Below are positions 12,808 through 24,727 of a stretch of DNA of 64,000 nucleotides, one piece after another. Source of the DNA: Channallabes apus. Lineage: Eukaryota > Chordata > Actinopteri > Siluriformes > Clariidae. The notes beneath the pieces are model-generated. The model made no database searches, was not told the origin of the DNA, and worked only from the letters and a program-made list of their open reading frames with translations. The stretch is taken from assembly GCA_030522415.1 (NCBI GenBank), contig CM060114.1:26373304-26437303 (forward strand), given 5' to 3'. Positions within the stretch are counted from its first letter, which is position 1. Each line of letters begins with the position of its first letter. Both the position numbers and the translations under genes were made by a program.

Positions 12808-13100
12808 TGGTGGTGTAGTGGTGGCCTCAAACCTCCAGGGTTCGATTTCCGGCTCTTATCTTAGATATGTGTTCGTGTTTGCCTTGTGTTTGGTGGGTAT
12901 CCTCCTGGTACTCCGGTTTCCTCCCACAGTCCAAAGAAATGCAGGTTAGGTTAATTGCCATTCCCAAATTGCCCGTAGCGTGTGAATGAGTGTGTGCCCT
13001 TTGATGGCCTGCCCAGGGCCAGTCTCCTGGGATAGGCTCCAGTTCTCAGGCGACCCTGTACAGGATAAGCGCTATGGACAATGAATGAATAAATGAGTTA
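12808..13100 (+). repeat. V-SINE/DANA-like SINE
   Basis: Head GGTGGTGTAGTGGTGGCCTC, B-box-like GGGTTCGATTTCCGG, central block (GGTTTCCTCCCACAG), CAAATTGCCCGTAGCGTG, GATAGGCTCCAG, GGATAAGCGCTATGGACAAT and a (GAAT)n tail. Confidence 0.85.
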
Positions 13101-14114
13101 TTGCATATGTTCACACTGCTTGTGTAAGACAAAGACTGCTGGTCGAAGTTCTGGAATTTTCCAGAATTATAACCCAGTCAGTGTTATGCATGTTAGTTTT
13201 CCATTTCGCCTCATAGCGTCCACCTGCTGAGGAGTGTGTATTCGTGAACAGCAGGGATAATTAAGGGTGAACAGGCTGTAAATGAGAGTGTATGGAAGAG
13301 TCAGAGGAGTTTAACACCAGAGCTCAGGTGCTCTTCTCTCCTCATTAGCAGTAGACACACTCTCTGTGGGAATTTGCATGAGCTGTACATATTAACCTTT
13401 CAAACATTTTATTGTTCGACTTGGGTCAAAAAAAATAAAAAATTTATAAAATAAATAAATAAATAAAAAATATATCCTTAGCTCTTACAAGATTCCTTCG
13501 AGTCTCTACACTACTGTATGCTTATGTTAATGCTCAGGCTTCAGTAAGTGGATGGGAAGGGCGTTACAGAAATATAACCCTCTGTACTCTTCCTTGTTAG
13601 CAACACACACACACAGAGTAATCAAATTAAGATTAAGATGTCTGTACAGTGCAACCATTCAGGCATATAGGCCCAATTACAGTACCGAGAGCAGGAGTGA
13701 GTGTTTTGGGGTGGGGTAGACAGAGAGACTAAGGAGTGTGTGAGTGTTAAAGTGATATTACCTGCCAAGTTTATATAAATGCTTAAGCAAGTTCCTCTTC
13801 TTCAACCCGTTCTCTCTGGAGATTTTTTTTCTGGTTGTTGATTGATCACTGTGAGCTGTATTTAAAGTCAACGACTTATGTCTGGGTGTTTTACAGTTTT
13901 CTTTTACAAGATTTACAGAAGGGGGAAGGTTATGCGTATTCGGAGATCGGTTAAGCATCTGCTTAAATCACTTTTCTGGTCTGCCTGTTCAGATTATTCA
14001 ACATGAAGTGTGTATAGTTCATGCCTCAGACTTTTTCAGGTCTTTTTCTGATGGGTTTTTTAAACATGCCTAGACCACCACATTTTTTAGACTACTACCC
14101 CAAAATGCAAGCAC
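13101..14114. other. Intronic sequence, nothing recognised
   Basis: Only short A/T runs (for example 13430-13465) and a short CA tract near 13602. Confidence 0.5.
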
Positions 14115-14310
14115 TTGTTTTGACTCCATCCATCCATCCATTAGTGAAGACATTTATCCATCCATCAGTAGGTACGTAGGACCTCCAGTCATATGTCTCA
14201 GGACCTTGGAGGCCAATGGTGATTAAGATAGTATTTATTCCCATTTATTCCCAGAGGCCTTACCTACCCTAAAATGGGAATAGATACAATAGTAATCACC
14301 ATACTATGGT
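14115..14310 (-). repeat. SINE/LINE-type 3' tail remnant
   Basis: On the minus strand: GGGAATAAATACTATC, CACCATTGGCCTCCAAGG, and then (GGAT)n, the same tail seen at 1700-1785. The head and central block are absent. Confidence 0.55.
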
Positions 14311-14339
14311 AATCATATACATATACATGACTTGGTTTT

Positions 14340-14730
14340 ATATGTACACTATATTTCCAAAAGTATTCATTCACCCATCCGAATAATTAAATTTGGGTGT
14401 TCCAATCACTTCCATGGTTACAGGTGTAATAAAGTCAACAAGGCATGCAGGCTGCTTCTACAAACATTTATGAAAGAATGGGTTGCTCTCAGGAGCTCAG
14501 TGAATTCCAGTGTGGTACCGTGATAGGATTGCCACCTGTGCAATAAGGCCAGTCATGAAATTTCCTTGCTACTAAATATTCCACACTTTTATTGGTATCA
14601 TAACAAACTGGAAGTGATTAGAAACGACAGCAACTCAGCCACAAAGTGATAGGCCACGTAAAATCGCAGAGCTGGGTGAGCGGATGCTGAGACGAATCGT
14701 GCACAGAATTGTCGGCAACTGATGGAGTAA
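14340..14730 (+). pseudogene. Tc1-like element, 5' fragment
   Basis: The left end ACTATATTTCCAAAAGTATTC resembles a Tc1-type inverted repeat. It is followed by broken coding sequence with GVPITSMVTGV- and QLSHKVIGHVKSQSW-type readings, corresponding to the N-terminal DNA-binding part of a Tc1 transposase. Several frameshifts are present and no catalytic region is found. Same family as 4495-4960. Confidence 0.6.
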
Positions 14731-15074
14731 GGGGAACATGAACAATACTGAGCATAAAGTTTTGCGTTGTGATGCTCTGGCTAATTGGTGTATAAGACTC
14801 GTACAACAGTACAGTAAGTGCAAAAAGCTGTAAACAAAAATAATAAAATGAATGAATCATTGAACCTATTTCTAGATTTTTTATTTCATTAATTTCATGG
14901 TTGAAATAGTCTTGGTCTTTTCCAGTCCAGCATTTTTGCATCATCCAACAGGAGGGAATTTGGAATTAAGATATTTAACCAGACATTAGTATTTGTTTTA
15001 AATGTTTTGAATGTAAAAATGTATTTCCTTATACAGAATATACTATAAATAAATATGCATGCAGTCTTTCAACA

Positions 15075-15832
15075 TGTATGGTGGCTTGCAAAAGTATTCG
15101 GCCCTCTTGAACTTTTCCACATTTTGCCACATTACAGCCACAAACATGAATCAATTTTATTGGAATTCCACGTGAAAGACCAATACAAAGTGGTGTACAC
15201 GTGAGAAGTGGAACGAAAATCATACCTGATTCCAAACATTTTTTACAAATAAATAACTGCAAAGTTTGGTGTGCGTAATTATTCAGCCCCCTGAGTCAAT
15301 ACTTTGTAGAACCACCTTTTGCTACAATTACAGCTGCCAGTCTTTTAGGGTATGTCTCTACCAGCTTTGCACATCTAGAGACTGAAATCCTCGCCCACTC
15401 TTCTTTGCAAAACAGCTCCAGCTCAGTCAGATTAGATGGACAGTGTTTGTGAACAGCAGTTTTCAGATCTTGCCACAGATTCTCGATTGAATTTAGATCT
15501 GGACTTTGACTGGGTCATTCTAACACATGGATATGTTTTGTTTTAAACTATTCCATTGTTGCCCTGGCTTTATGTTTAGGGTCGTTGTCCTGCTGGAAGG
15601 TGAACCTCCGCCCCAGTCTCAAGTCTTTTGCAGACTCCAAGAGGTTTTCTTCCAAGATTGCCCTGTATTTGGCTCCATCCATTACAGTCGTGCCATACTC
15701 CTTCCATTTCTGAATAATCGCTTGAACAGTGCTCCGTGGGATGTTCTTTGGAAATATTTTTGTAGCCTAAGCCTGCTTTAAATTTCTCAATAACTTTATC
15801 CCTGAGCTGTCTGGTGTGTTCTTTGGATATAT
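15075..15832 (-). pseudogene. Tc1-like element, truncated, minus strand
   Basis: The left end GGCTTGCAAAAGTATTCGGC and the following 200 bp match the terminal region of a common fish Tc1 family. Internal minus-strand sequence encodes the conserved DPKHTA-to-NPIEN region (for example the reverse complement of 15470-15510 around TCTGGACTTTGACTGGGTC). A large central deletion joins catalytic-domain sequence (about 15690) to N-terminal HTH sequence (15700-15825). A (TA)n tract (15828-15854) replaces the far end. Confidence 0.7.
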
Positions 15833-15993
15833 ATATATATATATATATATATAAGAATTAATTTTACCAAAGAGTCGAAGTTAATAGTTCATCTAATTTT
15901 AAGTGTAGAAAAAAGGCAGCGTATGTAATTTCTTGTAATTGCCTGTAGTTTAATAATTTTGACTAGCTTTAAGTTGCCTAAAATAGGTTGAGA

Positions 15994-16180
15994 TCGAGGC
16001 AGCACGGTGGTCCGGGTTCGATTCCCACCTCAAGTATTTTTGCATGGAATTTGCATGTCCTCCCTGTGCTTGGTGGGTTTCCTCCAGGTCAGTCCAAAGA
16101 CAGATTATGCTAACTGGCGTCCCCAAATTGCCTGTAGTGTGTTAGTGAGTGTTAATGAAATTAGTTATGTTAGTGAATAT
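15994..16180 (+). repeat. V-SINE/DANA-like SINE, truncated
   Basis: Starts GGCAGCACGGTGGTCCGGG with a B-box-like GGGTTCGATTCCC and central block, and stops after CAAATTGCCTGTAGTGTG. The Tc1 copy begins immediately after. Confidence 0.75.
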
Positions 16181-16221
16181 AAATTTGGCCAAACGTTTTG
16201 AGAATGACACAAATATTAGTT

Positions 16222-16425
16222 CGCTTTCAAAGGCTACACTCGATGCTGCGTGAAAACGCTGTGGGAACATCTTGTCATGTTGCCAGTTGTGAAGCATGTG
16301 TGTATCAAACACGAAAAATTTTGGCCTATATAACCTCGGTCAGGTGACGTCATCTGATGAGATGCACCTGCAGGTTATAAATAGGAGTGGTCCGGAAACA
16401 TTCCTCAGATTCTTTGTCTTCACTT
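16222..16425 (+). repeat. DIRS copy A left inverted terminal repeat with promoter motifs
   Basis: Contains a full CRE-type TGACGTCA (16345-16352) and a TATA box (TATAAATA, 16376-16383) about 24 bp apart, followed by a CTTTGTCTTCAC-rich start region. The same order is present in copies B and C. Confidence 0.7.
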
Positions 16426-16629
16426 TGACTTCGTTGGGTTGAGCGTGTCTGTGTTTAAACCAGCAAAAATAAGAAGTGTTTAACTCACCGATATTGGAGT
16501 TTTTTAAATGAGATGTCCCTCCGTGTGATAATCCATATCGGAGGGCGATCTCTACACTTTACTGCTTCGATTAAAGTGCTCGCGCGCGCCCCGCATTCCT
16601 TGAAAAGCTTCGGGCTGCCGCGCACCTTT

Positions 16630-17440
16630 GGGCCTTAAAACCCCGTTTCTTTCGCGTTCTCATCGGATCGGGAAATTCCATTCTCAAACGCGCCCTGTGC
16701 TTCCTGAATGGATAAGGATAAACATCCTCTCTTGCCATCTCTTGATGGAAATAGTCTCCATACTAAGCACTGGGAAAACATTAAACGACAGTTTCTGTCG
16801 GGTGTCCGGGGGGCGGAGCTTCATGATGCTCTCTCACACCCCTCTTAGCTCTCTCCGTATGAGTTAACCCTTTCATGGAGTAAGCTGTATTATCCCGTGT
16901 TTTCCTGACATCGACTTATTTATTCACTTAAAAATAATTGATGTGGAAGCGCGGAGTTATATGATGATGCCCAGATAGAAGAGACGCTTTACTGGCTATC
17001 TCTCTCCTGGGGCATCATCCTTCCTGAAAAGCTAATACTTCCTTCAAGCTGTGTAGACTTTCATCTTCCCTGGAAGGAAAAGATTTTCAGTCAGCAGGTC
17101 AGGTTGCTGCTCTATTGCACACCATGGCGGTTTTGCAGGCCTACCACGCTGACCAGCTGAGAGACTTGAGCACTGGCGGGGCTCTTCAGATAGGGCGTAT
17201 TGGAATTACGCCGGGCCACAGACTTGTCTCTGCGTGCAACAAAAGCAGACGGCTCGTGCTATCGGCCGTTTTATGGCTGCAATGGGTTTTCGCGCGGAGG
17301 CACTTGTGGTTGAATCTCAGGCACATCAAGGATAAGAATCGTGCATTCCTCCTGGATGCCCCTATCTCGCCTTCCGGCCTGTTTGGCGATATTGTTAACT
17401 CGGTCGCCACTAGGTTCATTAGGCGAAGTTATATATAACA
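16630..17440 (+). pseudogene. DIRS gag-like remnant, copy A
   Basis: Frames around 17110-17440 read LHTMAVLQAYHADQLRDLST, then RHLWLNLRHIKDKNRAFLLD and APISPSGLFGDIVNSVATRF, the C-terminal part of the fish DIRS first ORF. Much of the N-terminal part seen in copy B is missing or shifted. Function of this ORF is presumed Gag-like. Confidence 0.7.
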
Positions 17441-17499
17441 AGCCTTCGAGAAATTCCTTCCCCGCCGTGCTCAGGAGTTGGGACTGTCGGCCACTCGTG

Positions 17500-18210
17500 A
17501 CAATTTGTGACAATCGATTGAAGGACGCTTACTTTCATATAGAAATATTGCCACAACACAGGGAAAGAGGAGGTTCGCTTTCGGGGGCGAAGCTTACCAG
17601 TATTGGGTCCTTCCATTTGGTTTAGGTCCCTCACCTGCACATATATAAAATGCATGGATGTATTGAATTACATACAGTAGACGACTGGCTGGCCCAGTCT
17701 CAGTAGCTAGCGCTTCGACATCAGCATGTCGTCCTAGCTCATCTTTGGTTCTAGGATTGAAACCCAAAAGTAAACGAATCCATTCTACAAGGAAATCAAG
17801 CTAGACCAGAAAGTGATCATCACTTTCAGAAATCTTAGCTCTCATGGCAGCTGTATCCACGGTGACACCTTTGGGCCTTCTGCACATGAGAACATTTCTA
17901 GTTGTGGCGAAGACGGGGGATTTCACTCTAGGGCCAATCCCCAATAAAGGTTACGGGCCAAGTGCTCCGTACCCTTCCTATATGTTTCAAGAACTCTGGG
18001 TCCCACTCTAAATTCGTCTTGTCGTCACAGATGCTAACGACAGAAACTTCCCTCACGGGCCGGGGTGCGGTCTTAGATGACCGTCCAGCCCAAGGTGGAG
18101 AGGCCTTCTTCTCGCGTGGCACATCAATTGCCTCGAAATGATGGCTCTATTTCTGGCCCTAAAGCACTTCCTCCAGCAGTTGAGAGGCTACCATGTCCTA
18201 GTGCAGATGG
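17500..18210 (+). pseudogene. DIRS reverse transcriptase / RNase H remnant, copy A
   Basis: CDNRLKDAYFHIEI (near 17515) is the RT block around the first catalytic Asp, and DDWLAQSQ (near 17680) corresponds to the second. LPRNDGSISGPKALPPAVER and its alternate frame HINCLEMMALFLALKHFL (18120-18180) is the RNase H block. It continues after the hAT insertion at 20082. Several frameshifts. Confidence 0.7.
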
Positions 18211-18217
18211 ACTACAC

Positions 18218-20081
18218 CAGTGGTTCTCAAACTGTGGGGCGCGCCCCACTAGTGGGGAATACAGACATGACAGGTGGGGCGCAATGAACGGGAGGAAATA
18301 ACAGGAAAGTACCTATTCTAATTCATGCTTTTCTTTATTGATAATGAAGAGCGTACGCTCAAAACTAAACAATCACACAAACAAATGGATCATTAATACA
18401 AGTAAATTTAAAATAACATCAGTTGTGGGCCGGGAGAAAAAGTGGAACCATAGTGGAACAATAACGGTTTAACGTCGGAAGAACTTCAGCAGCGCTGCTC
18501 GAATCACAAACCTGCGCGAGCCACTGGGCAGCGCTGCGCGACTCTGACAGAAATAAACCGCGCCGACCATCAAAGTACATTTTCTGGGATGCGCACATAC
18601 AAACCAGGCATGGCAAGGCGGAAACAATAATAAACAGTCCTGACATTTTAAATAGTTTGTAAATAAAAACATAGTGGGTCGCATTCGAGCGGCGCTGCGC
18701 GATCCACCGGGCTGCGCAAATAAACCAGATCATCACTGCGCTATTCAGGTAGTCGTGCTGCGCTGTATTTGCGCAGATATTTGGTTCAATCGGGTGCCAC
18801 GGTTTCGTCCCACTTTTGATGTGTTTGGCTTCACATACACTTCGACAATGGAAGAAGACGAGCAGTGAGCTTGCTTATATGTGACAAAACCAACAACGAG
18901 GAGATTGTAAAGAAAAAAGGTGCCTCGTCTGTGGTGTGGAATTAGTTTGGGTATAAGAAAAGTGATACGAATGAGATGAACGTGATCCACTTTAAACATG
19001 TGGATTGCACAACCCTGGACATTACCATTCTTTTCCTACTCGTACAGCTGCTCTTATTGTTCACATATTCTTCATATATTTTCTATATTGTGTATTGTTG
19101 TACAGTTATTTTATTTTAACTTTAGTTTTTATATTTTATTTTATTCTTTCCTATTTAAATTTACCCCCTATTTTATTTTTCATATTTATTTCCTATTCAT
19201 AGTCTTTTATTTTAAGGTTTGAATTAAATAGAATTTTTGAATTTGATTTGCAAGGTACGCAAGTTCACTGTTTTAACAAGTGGTGGAAACACGTTAAACC
19301 TTTTCTATCATCTGAAATCCAAGCATCCAAACGAATATGGCCAAAGTAAAAAAAAATGCGGCAAACCTCAGCAATTCAAAGTTTATATAAAATTACATTA
19401 TGTAAAACAGTTTCTTTGTGTTTGAATTTTTATTTATGCATTTTCAGATACAAATTGCTATATTGTGATTATATATATATTGTTACCGAGGTAGAAAATA
19501 TCTTCTACTGTGATAGAAGATTTTGGTTATATCGCCCACCACTAATGAAGCCTAACTTGCTTCATGGTGGGGATGGTGGGGGCAGAGGAGAGACCTGTGT
19601 GTGTTTTGTGTCTTATACCGCTGGCAGCAGACCGCATGAGACCCAACAAATTAGGAAGACACTTAGAGACAACACACGTTAATAAGCCACTCGACTTCTT
19701 TCAAAGAAAGCTGGCAGAATACAGACAGCAGGATAATCGCATGGTAAAATCTGAATCAGTGGACAGCAAAGCACAAATGGCTTCATTTAAAGTTGCATAC
19801 TGAATTGGCCAGTGCAAAAAAACTACAAACGATTGCTGAGAAGCTAATAAACATGGGGTCAATTATGCAAAGATAAGTGACAATGTAAGCCTTTTATAAC
19901 AATTGCGCATGTATTTTATCTGTTTTTAATTTGGTGTTGTTTGATCTTATTGGTTTAGAAATTGATATTTCAATAAACAGTAAACTTGGCCGATTTCGTT
20001 ATTATTTTGTTGACAAGTGGGGCTTGAAAATTTGCTCACCCCCTTAAGTGGGGAATGACAGAAAAAGTTTGAGAACCACTG
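18218..20081 (+). mobile_element. hAT transposon with perfect 8-bp target duplication, inside DIRS copy A
   Basis: Ends are CAGTGGTTCTCAAACT (18218) and its inverted copy AGTTTGAGAACCACTG (20066-20081). The 8-bp duplication GACTACAC is perfect (18210-18217 and 20082-20089). Removing the element restores DIRS RNase H sequence collinear with copy C. Inside, near 19580-19720, the plus strand encodes CVLCLIPLAADRMRPNKLGR then HLETTH, a BED-type zinc finger (CxxC and HxxxxH). A second, different BED-like fragment (18913-18990 and 19250-19380: FGYKKSDTNEM, then TSGGNTLNLFYHLKSKH) is interrupted by about 250 bp of T-rich sequence, so another hAT copy may be nested inside. No complete transposase. 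Confidence 0.9.
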
Positions 20082-20785
20082 GACTACACTATGGTAGTCT
20101 CATATATTATCGCCAGGGTGGACTGTGCTCGCGCTGCTATACAGTTAGCGCACCAGGTTCCTCTCCCTCAGGGCGATTTACATTTCAGGGCATATGAATG
20201 AGGAGCAATTGTACTGTCCAGTCAAGCTCTGACACATGGGGATAGGAACCCCCACCCCGAAGTAGTCAATCGATCTGGGGGAGATTTCAGCTAGCAGAGG
20301 TGGACCTCTTTGCCTTGTAAGATCAGCAAATGTCCCCTTTGCTGCTCTCTGACTCTTCCAGCCCCTGGGTCTGGACACCTTGGCCCGTACATGGCCCAGG
20401 TTACGTGTCTATTCATTTTCCTGATAGCTCTGCTCCCGGGAGTCTAAGTCAAGCTGGTCTTCCAGGCGGCGTAATTAAGACTATTCTAGAGGGCTCCCTC
20501 CCCTAGAAGAGCTTACAGTATGCCCTCAGAAGCAATGTATGTGAAAAGTCATGCATGACGAAGCATGGAGCTAATGGTTTTAGCTATCGTGCTCAAAGGC
20601 CCAATTGACACCCCTTTGAACCACTAGAGTCAGTGACCCTTAAGATGGTTTTTCTAATGGCCGTTACCTCTCTAAGAGGATTGGAGATCTGTCAGTCTCC
20701 CCATCCTGCCTAGACTTTGCCCCTGGGCTAGTCAGGGCCACTTTGCATCCTCACTGAACTACCTTCCGAAAGTTCCATTTTCAAC

Positions 20786-21110
20786 TTGACCTATTGTTTG
20801 GAAGTCTTCTGTCCTCCCCCTTTTACAGCTTCGGAGCAGGAGAGACTTCACTTACTGTGTCCAGTACATGATCTTCTGATTTACATCCACCGCATCAGCC
20901 AGTGGCGTAAATCAGAGCAGCTTTTACATGTTTTGGGGCCGCGGGGGCGGCCGCCACTACACTGGGTGAGAGATGCTATTGCCCTCTCCTATGATCGCCT
21001 CATTTTGCACTAGCAAGAGGTATTCCCCTCCAGCAATTGTGTGACGCGGAGGGTTGGTCCTCTCCGCACAAATTTGTTACATTTATAGTCTGGATGTTTA
21101 TGCTACTCCG
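20786..21110 (+). pseudogene. DIRS tyrosine recombinase remnant, copy A
   Basis: Corresponds to the region that in copies B and C reads MRDAIALSYEARGLTSPLG and then AHSTRG (the HxxR box) and SSPHTFVTFIVW near the C-terminus. In copy A the HxxR portion is deleted (about 21000-21015) and the frame is shifted. Confidence 0.6.
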
Positions 21111-21230
21111 CGCTCACGGGTTCCCCGAGGTAGCTGCCCAGCATAGTTCTGAGACCTTCTCGGCCTTGTGCGCACACGCTACACAACCTTGGGGTCCAGA
21201 CACTTGCAGTGCGGCGGCGTTGGTATTCTC

Positions 21231-21330
21231 GTTCCCATAGCGTTTTCACGCAGCATCAAGTGTAGCCTTTGAATGGGAACGTCTCGGGTTACTTTGCTGT
21301 AACCTTGTTCCCTGAAGAGGCGGGAACGAG
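21231..21330 (+). repeat. DIRS internal complementary region, copy A
   Basis: The first half (21231-21280) is close to the reverse complement of the left end of the element. The second half (21281-21330) is close to the reverse complement of its right end. The two meet at AAC (21278-21280), the complement of the flanking GTT. This matches the circular-junction template described for DIRS elements. Confidence 0.8.
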
Positions 21331-23174
21331 ATGCTGCGTCCTAATGCTGCTGACCGGACGTCCATTCAGACAAATCAATCTGAGGAATGTTTCCGGATCA
21401 CTCCTATTTATAACCTGCAGGTGCGTCTCAACAGATGACGCCACCTGACCGAGGTTATATAAGCCAAAATTTGGCGTGTTTGATACACACATGCCTCACA
21501 ACCGTCAACATGACAAGATGTTCCCATAGCGTTTTCACGCAGCATCTCGTTCCCGCCTTTTCAGGGAACAGGGTTACAGCAAAGTAACCCGAGACGTTTT
21601 TACAAAGTTTGCTGCTAAACTGCTTTTAGATCTTTGTTTTAGTTGTTTCTGTGATGCACTGAAATATAATTACAAGCACTTCATACGTTTCAAAGGCTTT
21701 TATCGACAATTACATGACATTTATGCAAAGAGTCAGTATTTGCAGTGTTGGCTCTTCTTTTTCAGGACCTCTGCAATTTGACTGGGCTCTCAATCAACTT
21801 CTGGGCCAAATCCTGACTGATAGCAACCCATTCTTTCATAATCACTTCTTGGAGTTTGTCAGAATTAGTGGGTTTTTGTTTGTCCACCCGCCTTATGGCA
21901 CGGTGCTCCATCGTGCTGGAAAATGCATTGTTCTTCATCAAACTGTTGTTGGATTGTTGGAAGAAGTTGCTGTTGGAGGGTGTTTTGGTACCATTCTTTA
22001 TTCATGGCTGTGTTTTTGGGCAAAATTGTGAGTGAGCCCACTCCCTTGGATGAGAAGCAACCCCACACATGAATGGTCTCAGGATGCTTTACTGTTGGCA
22101 TGACACAGGACTGATGGTAACGCTCACCTTTTCTTCTCCGGACAAGCCTTTTTCCAGATGCCCCAAACAATCTGAAAGCGGCTTCATCTGAGAATATGAC
22201 TTTGCCCCAGTCCTCAGCAGTCCATTCACCATACTTTCTGAAAGTATGGAAGATCAAACTGTCCCTGTCCTGACGGTTTTTTTGGAGAGAAGTGGCTTGT
22301 TTGCTGCCCTTTTTGACACCATCTTCACCTCACTGTCGTGCAGATGCGCTCACACCTGCCAGCTGCCATTCCTGAGCAAGCTCTGCACTGGAGCACTCTG
22401 ATCCCGCAGCTGAATCCTCTTTAGGAGACGATCCTGGCGCTTGCTGGACTTTCTTGGACGCTCTGAAGCCTTCTTAACAAGAATTGAACCTCTTTCCTTG
22501 AAGTTCTTGATGATCCTATAAATTGTTGATTTAGGTACAATCTTGGTAGCCACAATATCCTTGCCTGTGAAGCCATTTTTATTCAACACAATGATGGCTG
22601 CACGCGTTTCTTTGCAGGTCACCATGGTTAACAATGGAAGAACAATGATTTCAAGCAACACCCTCATTTTATCATTTCAAGTCTGCCATTCTAACCCAAT
22701 CAGCCTGACATGATCATCTCCAGCCTTGTGCTCGTCAACATTATCACCTGGGTTAACAAGACGATTACTGAAATTATCTCAGCAGGTCCTTTAATGAGGG
22801 CAATGAAATGCAGTGGAAAGGTTTTTTTGGGATTAAGTTAATTTTCATGGCAAAGAAGGACTATGCAATTCATCTGATCACTCACCGTACTTTTTACTTT
22901 TACTTGAGTATATTTGTGAAGAAGAAACACTACTCTTATTCCGCTACTATACTGTACATTCGGCTATACTCGACTCGTTATTTTTCTAACCTTTTCTAAT
23001 GTGACTGTGTTTCAGCAATCAGATGTAGCAACAAAAATCACATGACTCCATTTGACCAATCAGCCGCAAAACCAATAAACGCATGGAGTCAAATGACCAA
23101 TAGGAAATTTTTGTTTCTTATTCCTTAATTTGCTATTTTGTAAAGATATTTTGTTTTATTCATTTATTTTATTA

Positions 23175-24727
23175 CAAACCGGATTCCAAAAAAGTTGGGA
23201 CACTAAACAAATTGTGAATAAAAACTGAATGCAATGATGTGGAGATGGCAAATGTCAATATTTTATTTAGAATAGAACATAAATCACGGAACAAAAGTTT
23301 AAACTGGGAAAATGTATAATTTTAAGGGAAAAATATGGTGAATCAAAATGTCATGGTGTCAACAAATCCCAAAAAAGTTGGGACAAGGCCATTTTCACCA
23401 CTGTGTGGCATCTCCCCTTTTTCTTACAACACTCAACAGATGTCTGGGGACCGAGGAGACCAGTTTCTCAAGTTTAGAAATAGGAATGCTCTCCCATTCT
23501 TATCTAATACAGGCCTCTAACTGTTCAATCGTCTTGGGCATTCTTTGTCGCACCTTCCTCTTTATGATGCGCCAAATGTTCTCTATAGGGGAAAGATCTG
23601 GACTGCAGACTGGCCAGTACCCGGATCCTTCTCCTACGCAGACATGATGTTGTGATTGATGCATCTTGGCATTATCTTGTTGAAAAATGCAGGGTCTTCC
23701 CTGAAAGAGATGACTAGATGTTGTTCTAGAACCTGAATATATTTTTCTGCATTGATGGTGCCTTTCCAGACATGAAAGCTGCCCATGCCACACGCACTCA
23801 TGCAACCCCATACCATCAGAGATGCAGGCTTCTGAACTGAGCATTGATAACAACTTGGGTTGTCCTTGTCCTCTTTGGTCCGGATGACATGGCGTCCCAC
23901 ATTTCCAACAAGAACTTCGAATCGTGACTCGTCTGACCACAGAACATTTTTTTTGCCACACTCCATTTTAAATGATCCCTGGCCCAATGAAAATGCCTGT
24001 GCTTGTGGATCTTGCTTAGAAATGGCTTCTTCTTTGCACTGTGCACTTCAGCTGGCAACGGCGGATGGCACGGTGGATTGTGTTCTGACAATGGTTTCTG
24101 GAAGTATTCCTGAGCCCATTCTGTGATTTCCTTTACAATAGCATTCCTGTTTGTGGTGCAGTGTCGTTTAAGGGCCCGGAGATCACGGGCATCCAGTATG
24201 GTTTTACACCCTTGACCCTTACGCACATAGATTGTTCCAGATTCTCCGAATCTTCGGATGATATTATGCACAGTTGATGATGATAACTGCAAAGTCTTTG
24301 CAATTTTTCGCTGGGTAACACCTTTCTGATATTGCTCCACTATCTTTCTGCGCAACATTGTGGGAATTGGTGATCCTCTACCCAGCTTGGCTTCTGAGAG
24401 ACACTGCCACTCTGAGAAGCTCTTTTTATACCCAATCATGTTGCCAATTAACCTAATTACTGTTAATTGGTCTTCCAGCTCTTCGTTATGCTCAAATTTC
24501 CTTTTTCCAGCCACTTATTGCTACTTGTCCCAACTTTTTTGGGATTTGTTGACACCGTGAAATTTGGAATCAACATATTTCCTTTAAAATGATACATTTT
24601 CTCGGATTAAACTTTTGATCTATGTTCTATTCTGAATAAAATATTGACATTTGACATCTCCACATCATTGCATTCAGTCTTTATTCACAATTTGTTTAGT
24701 GTCCCAACTTTTTTGGAATCCGGTTTG
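23175..24727 (-). mobile_element. Near-complete Tc1-like transposon with long inverted repeats
   Basis: 1553 bp flanked by TA (23173-23174 and 24728-24729). The ends CAAACCGGATTCC and GGAATCCGGTTTG begin inverted repeats of about 200 bp. Within each arm, AAAAAAGTTGGGACA occurs twice, at the tip and about 185 bp inside, an IR/DR layout like that of Sleeping Beauty-type elements. Transposase on the minus strand (24514 to about 23500) is spread over three frames. Confidence 0.92.
23500..24514 (-). pseudogene. Tc1 transposase (DD34E) with frameshifts
   Basis: Begins MAGKRKFEHNEELEDQ at 24514. The N-terminal paired-type DNA-binding region includes VTQRKIAKTLQLSSSTVHNI and IIRRFGESG (helix-turn-helix). 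The first catalytic Asp is in [11 protein letters not shown] (frame ending 23634), the second in [11 protein letters not shown] and the third acidic residue in DLSPIENIWRI (frame ending 23500). At least two frameshifts separate these blocks, and the spacing between the second Asp and the Glu is 30 residues instead of the usual 34. Not functional as read. Confidence 0.88.

Larger units (their letters stand above)
16222..21595 (+). mobile_element. DIRS1-like tyrosine-recombinase retrotransposon, copy A
   Basis: About 3.5 kb of DIRS sequence plus a 1.86 kb hAT insertion. Terminal repeats are inverted: the left one (16222-16425) matches the reverse complement of about 21368-21595. GTT flanks both ends (16219-16221, 21596-21598), with no longer target duplication. 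An internal complementary region (21231-21330) lies before the right repeat. In order on the plus strand: gag-like remnant (16630-17440), RT (17510-17720, DAYFHI and DDWLAQS), RNase H (18090-18210 and 20082-20180), tyrosine recombinase (20790-21110). Every reading frame is broken. Copies B and C share the plan. Confidence 0.85.
16181..22884 (-). mobile_element. Tc1-like transposon split by a DIRS element
   Basis: The left end TTTGGCCAAACGTTTTGAGA at 16185-16204 runs for about 40 bp to GTT (16219-16221). The same Tc1 copy resumes at 21596 (TTTTTACAAAGTTTGCTGC) and continues to about 22884 (TTCATCTGATCACTC), where it is truncated. Transposase is on the minus strand: an N-terminal helix-turn-helix part (22350-22667), then the first two catalytic blocks, VIFSDEAAFRLF and CIFQHDGAPCHK (21865-22257). 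About 150 bp that should hold the third catalytic Glu are missing after HKAGG, and other small indels are present. The element is dead and predates the DIRS copy inside it. Confidence 0.85.

Noticed and set aside
15527..15781. 84-codon plus-strand open frame
   Set aside because: Antisense of a Tc1-like transposase remnant.
18998..19222. Two T-rich open frames of 65-74 codons (Phe/Tyr/Leu-rich, membrane-like)
   Set aside because: Low-complexity T/A sequence that interrupts a BED-finger fragment inside a hAT element; hydrophobicity follows from base composition.
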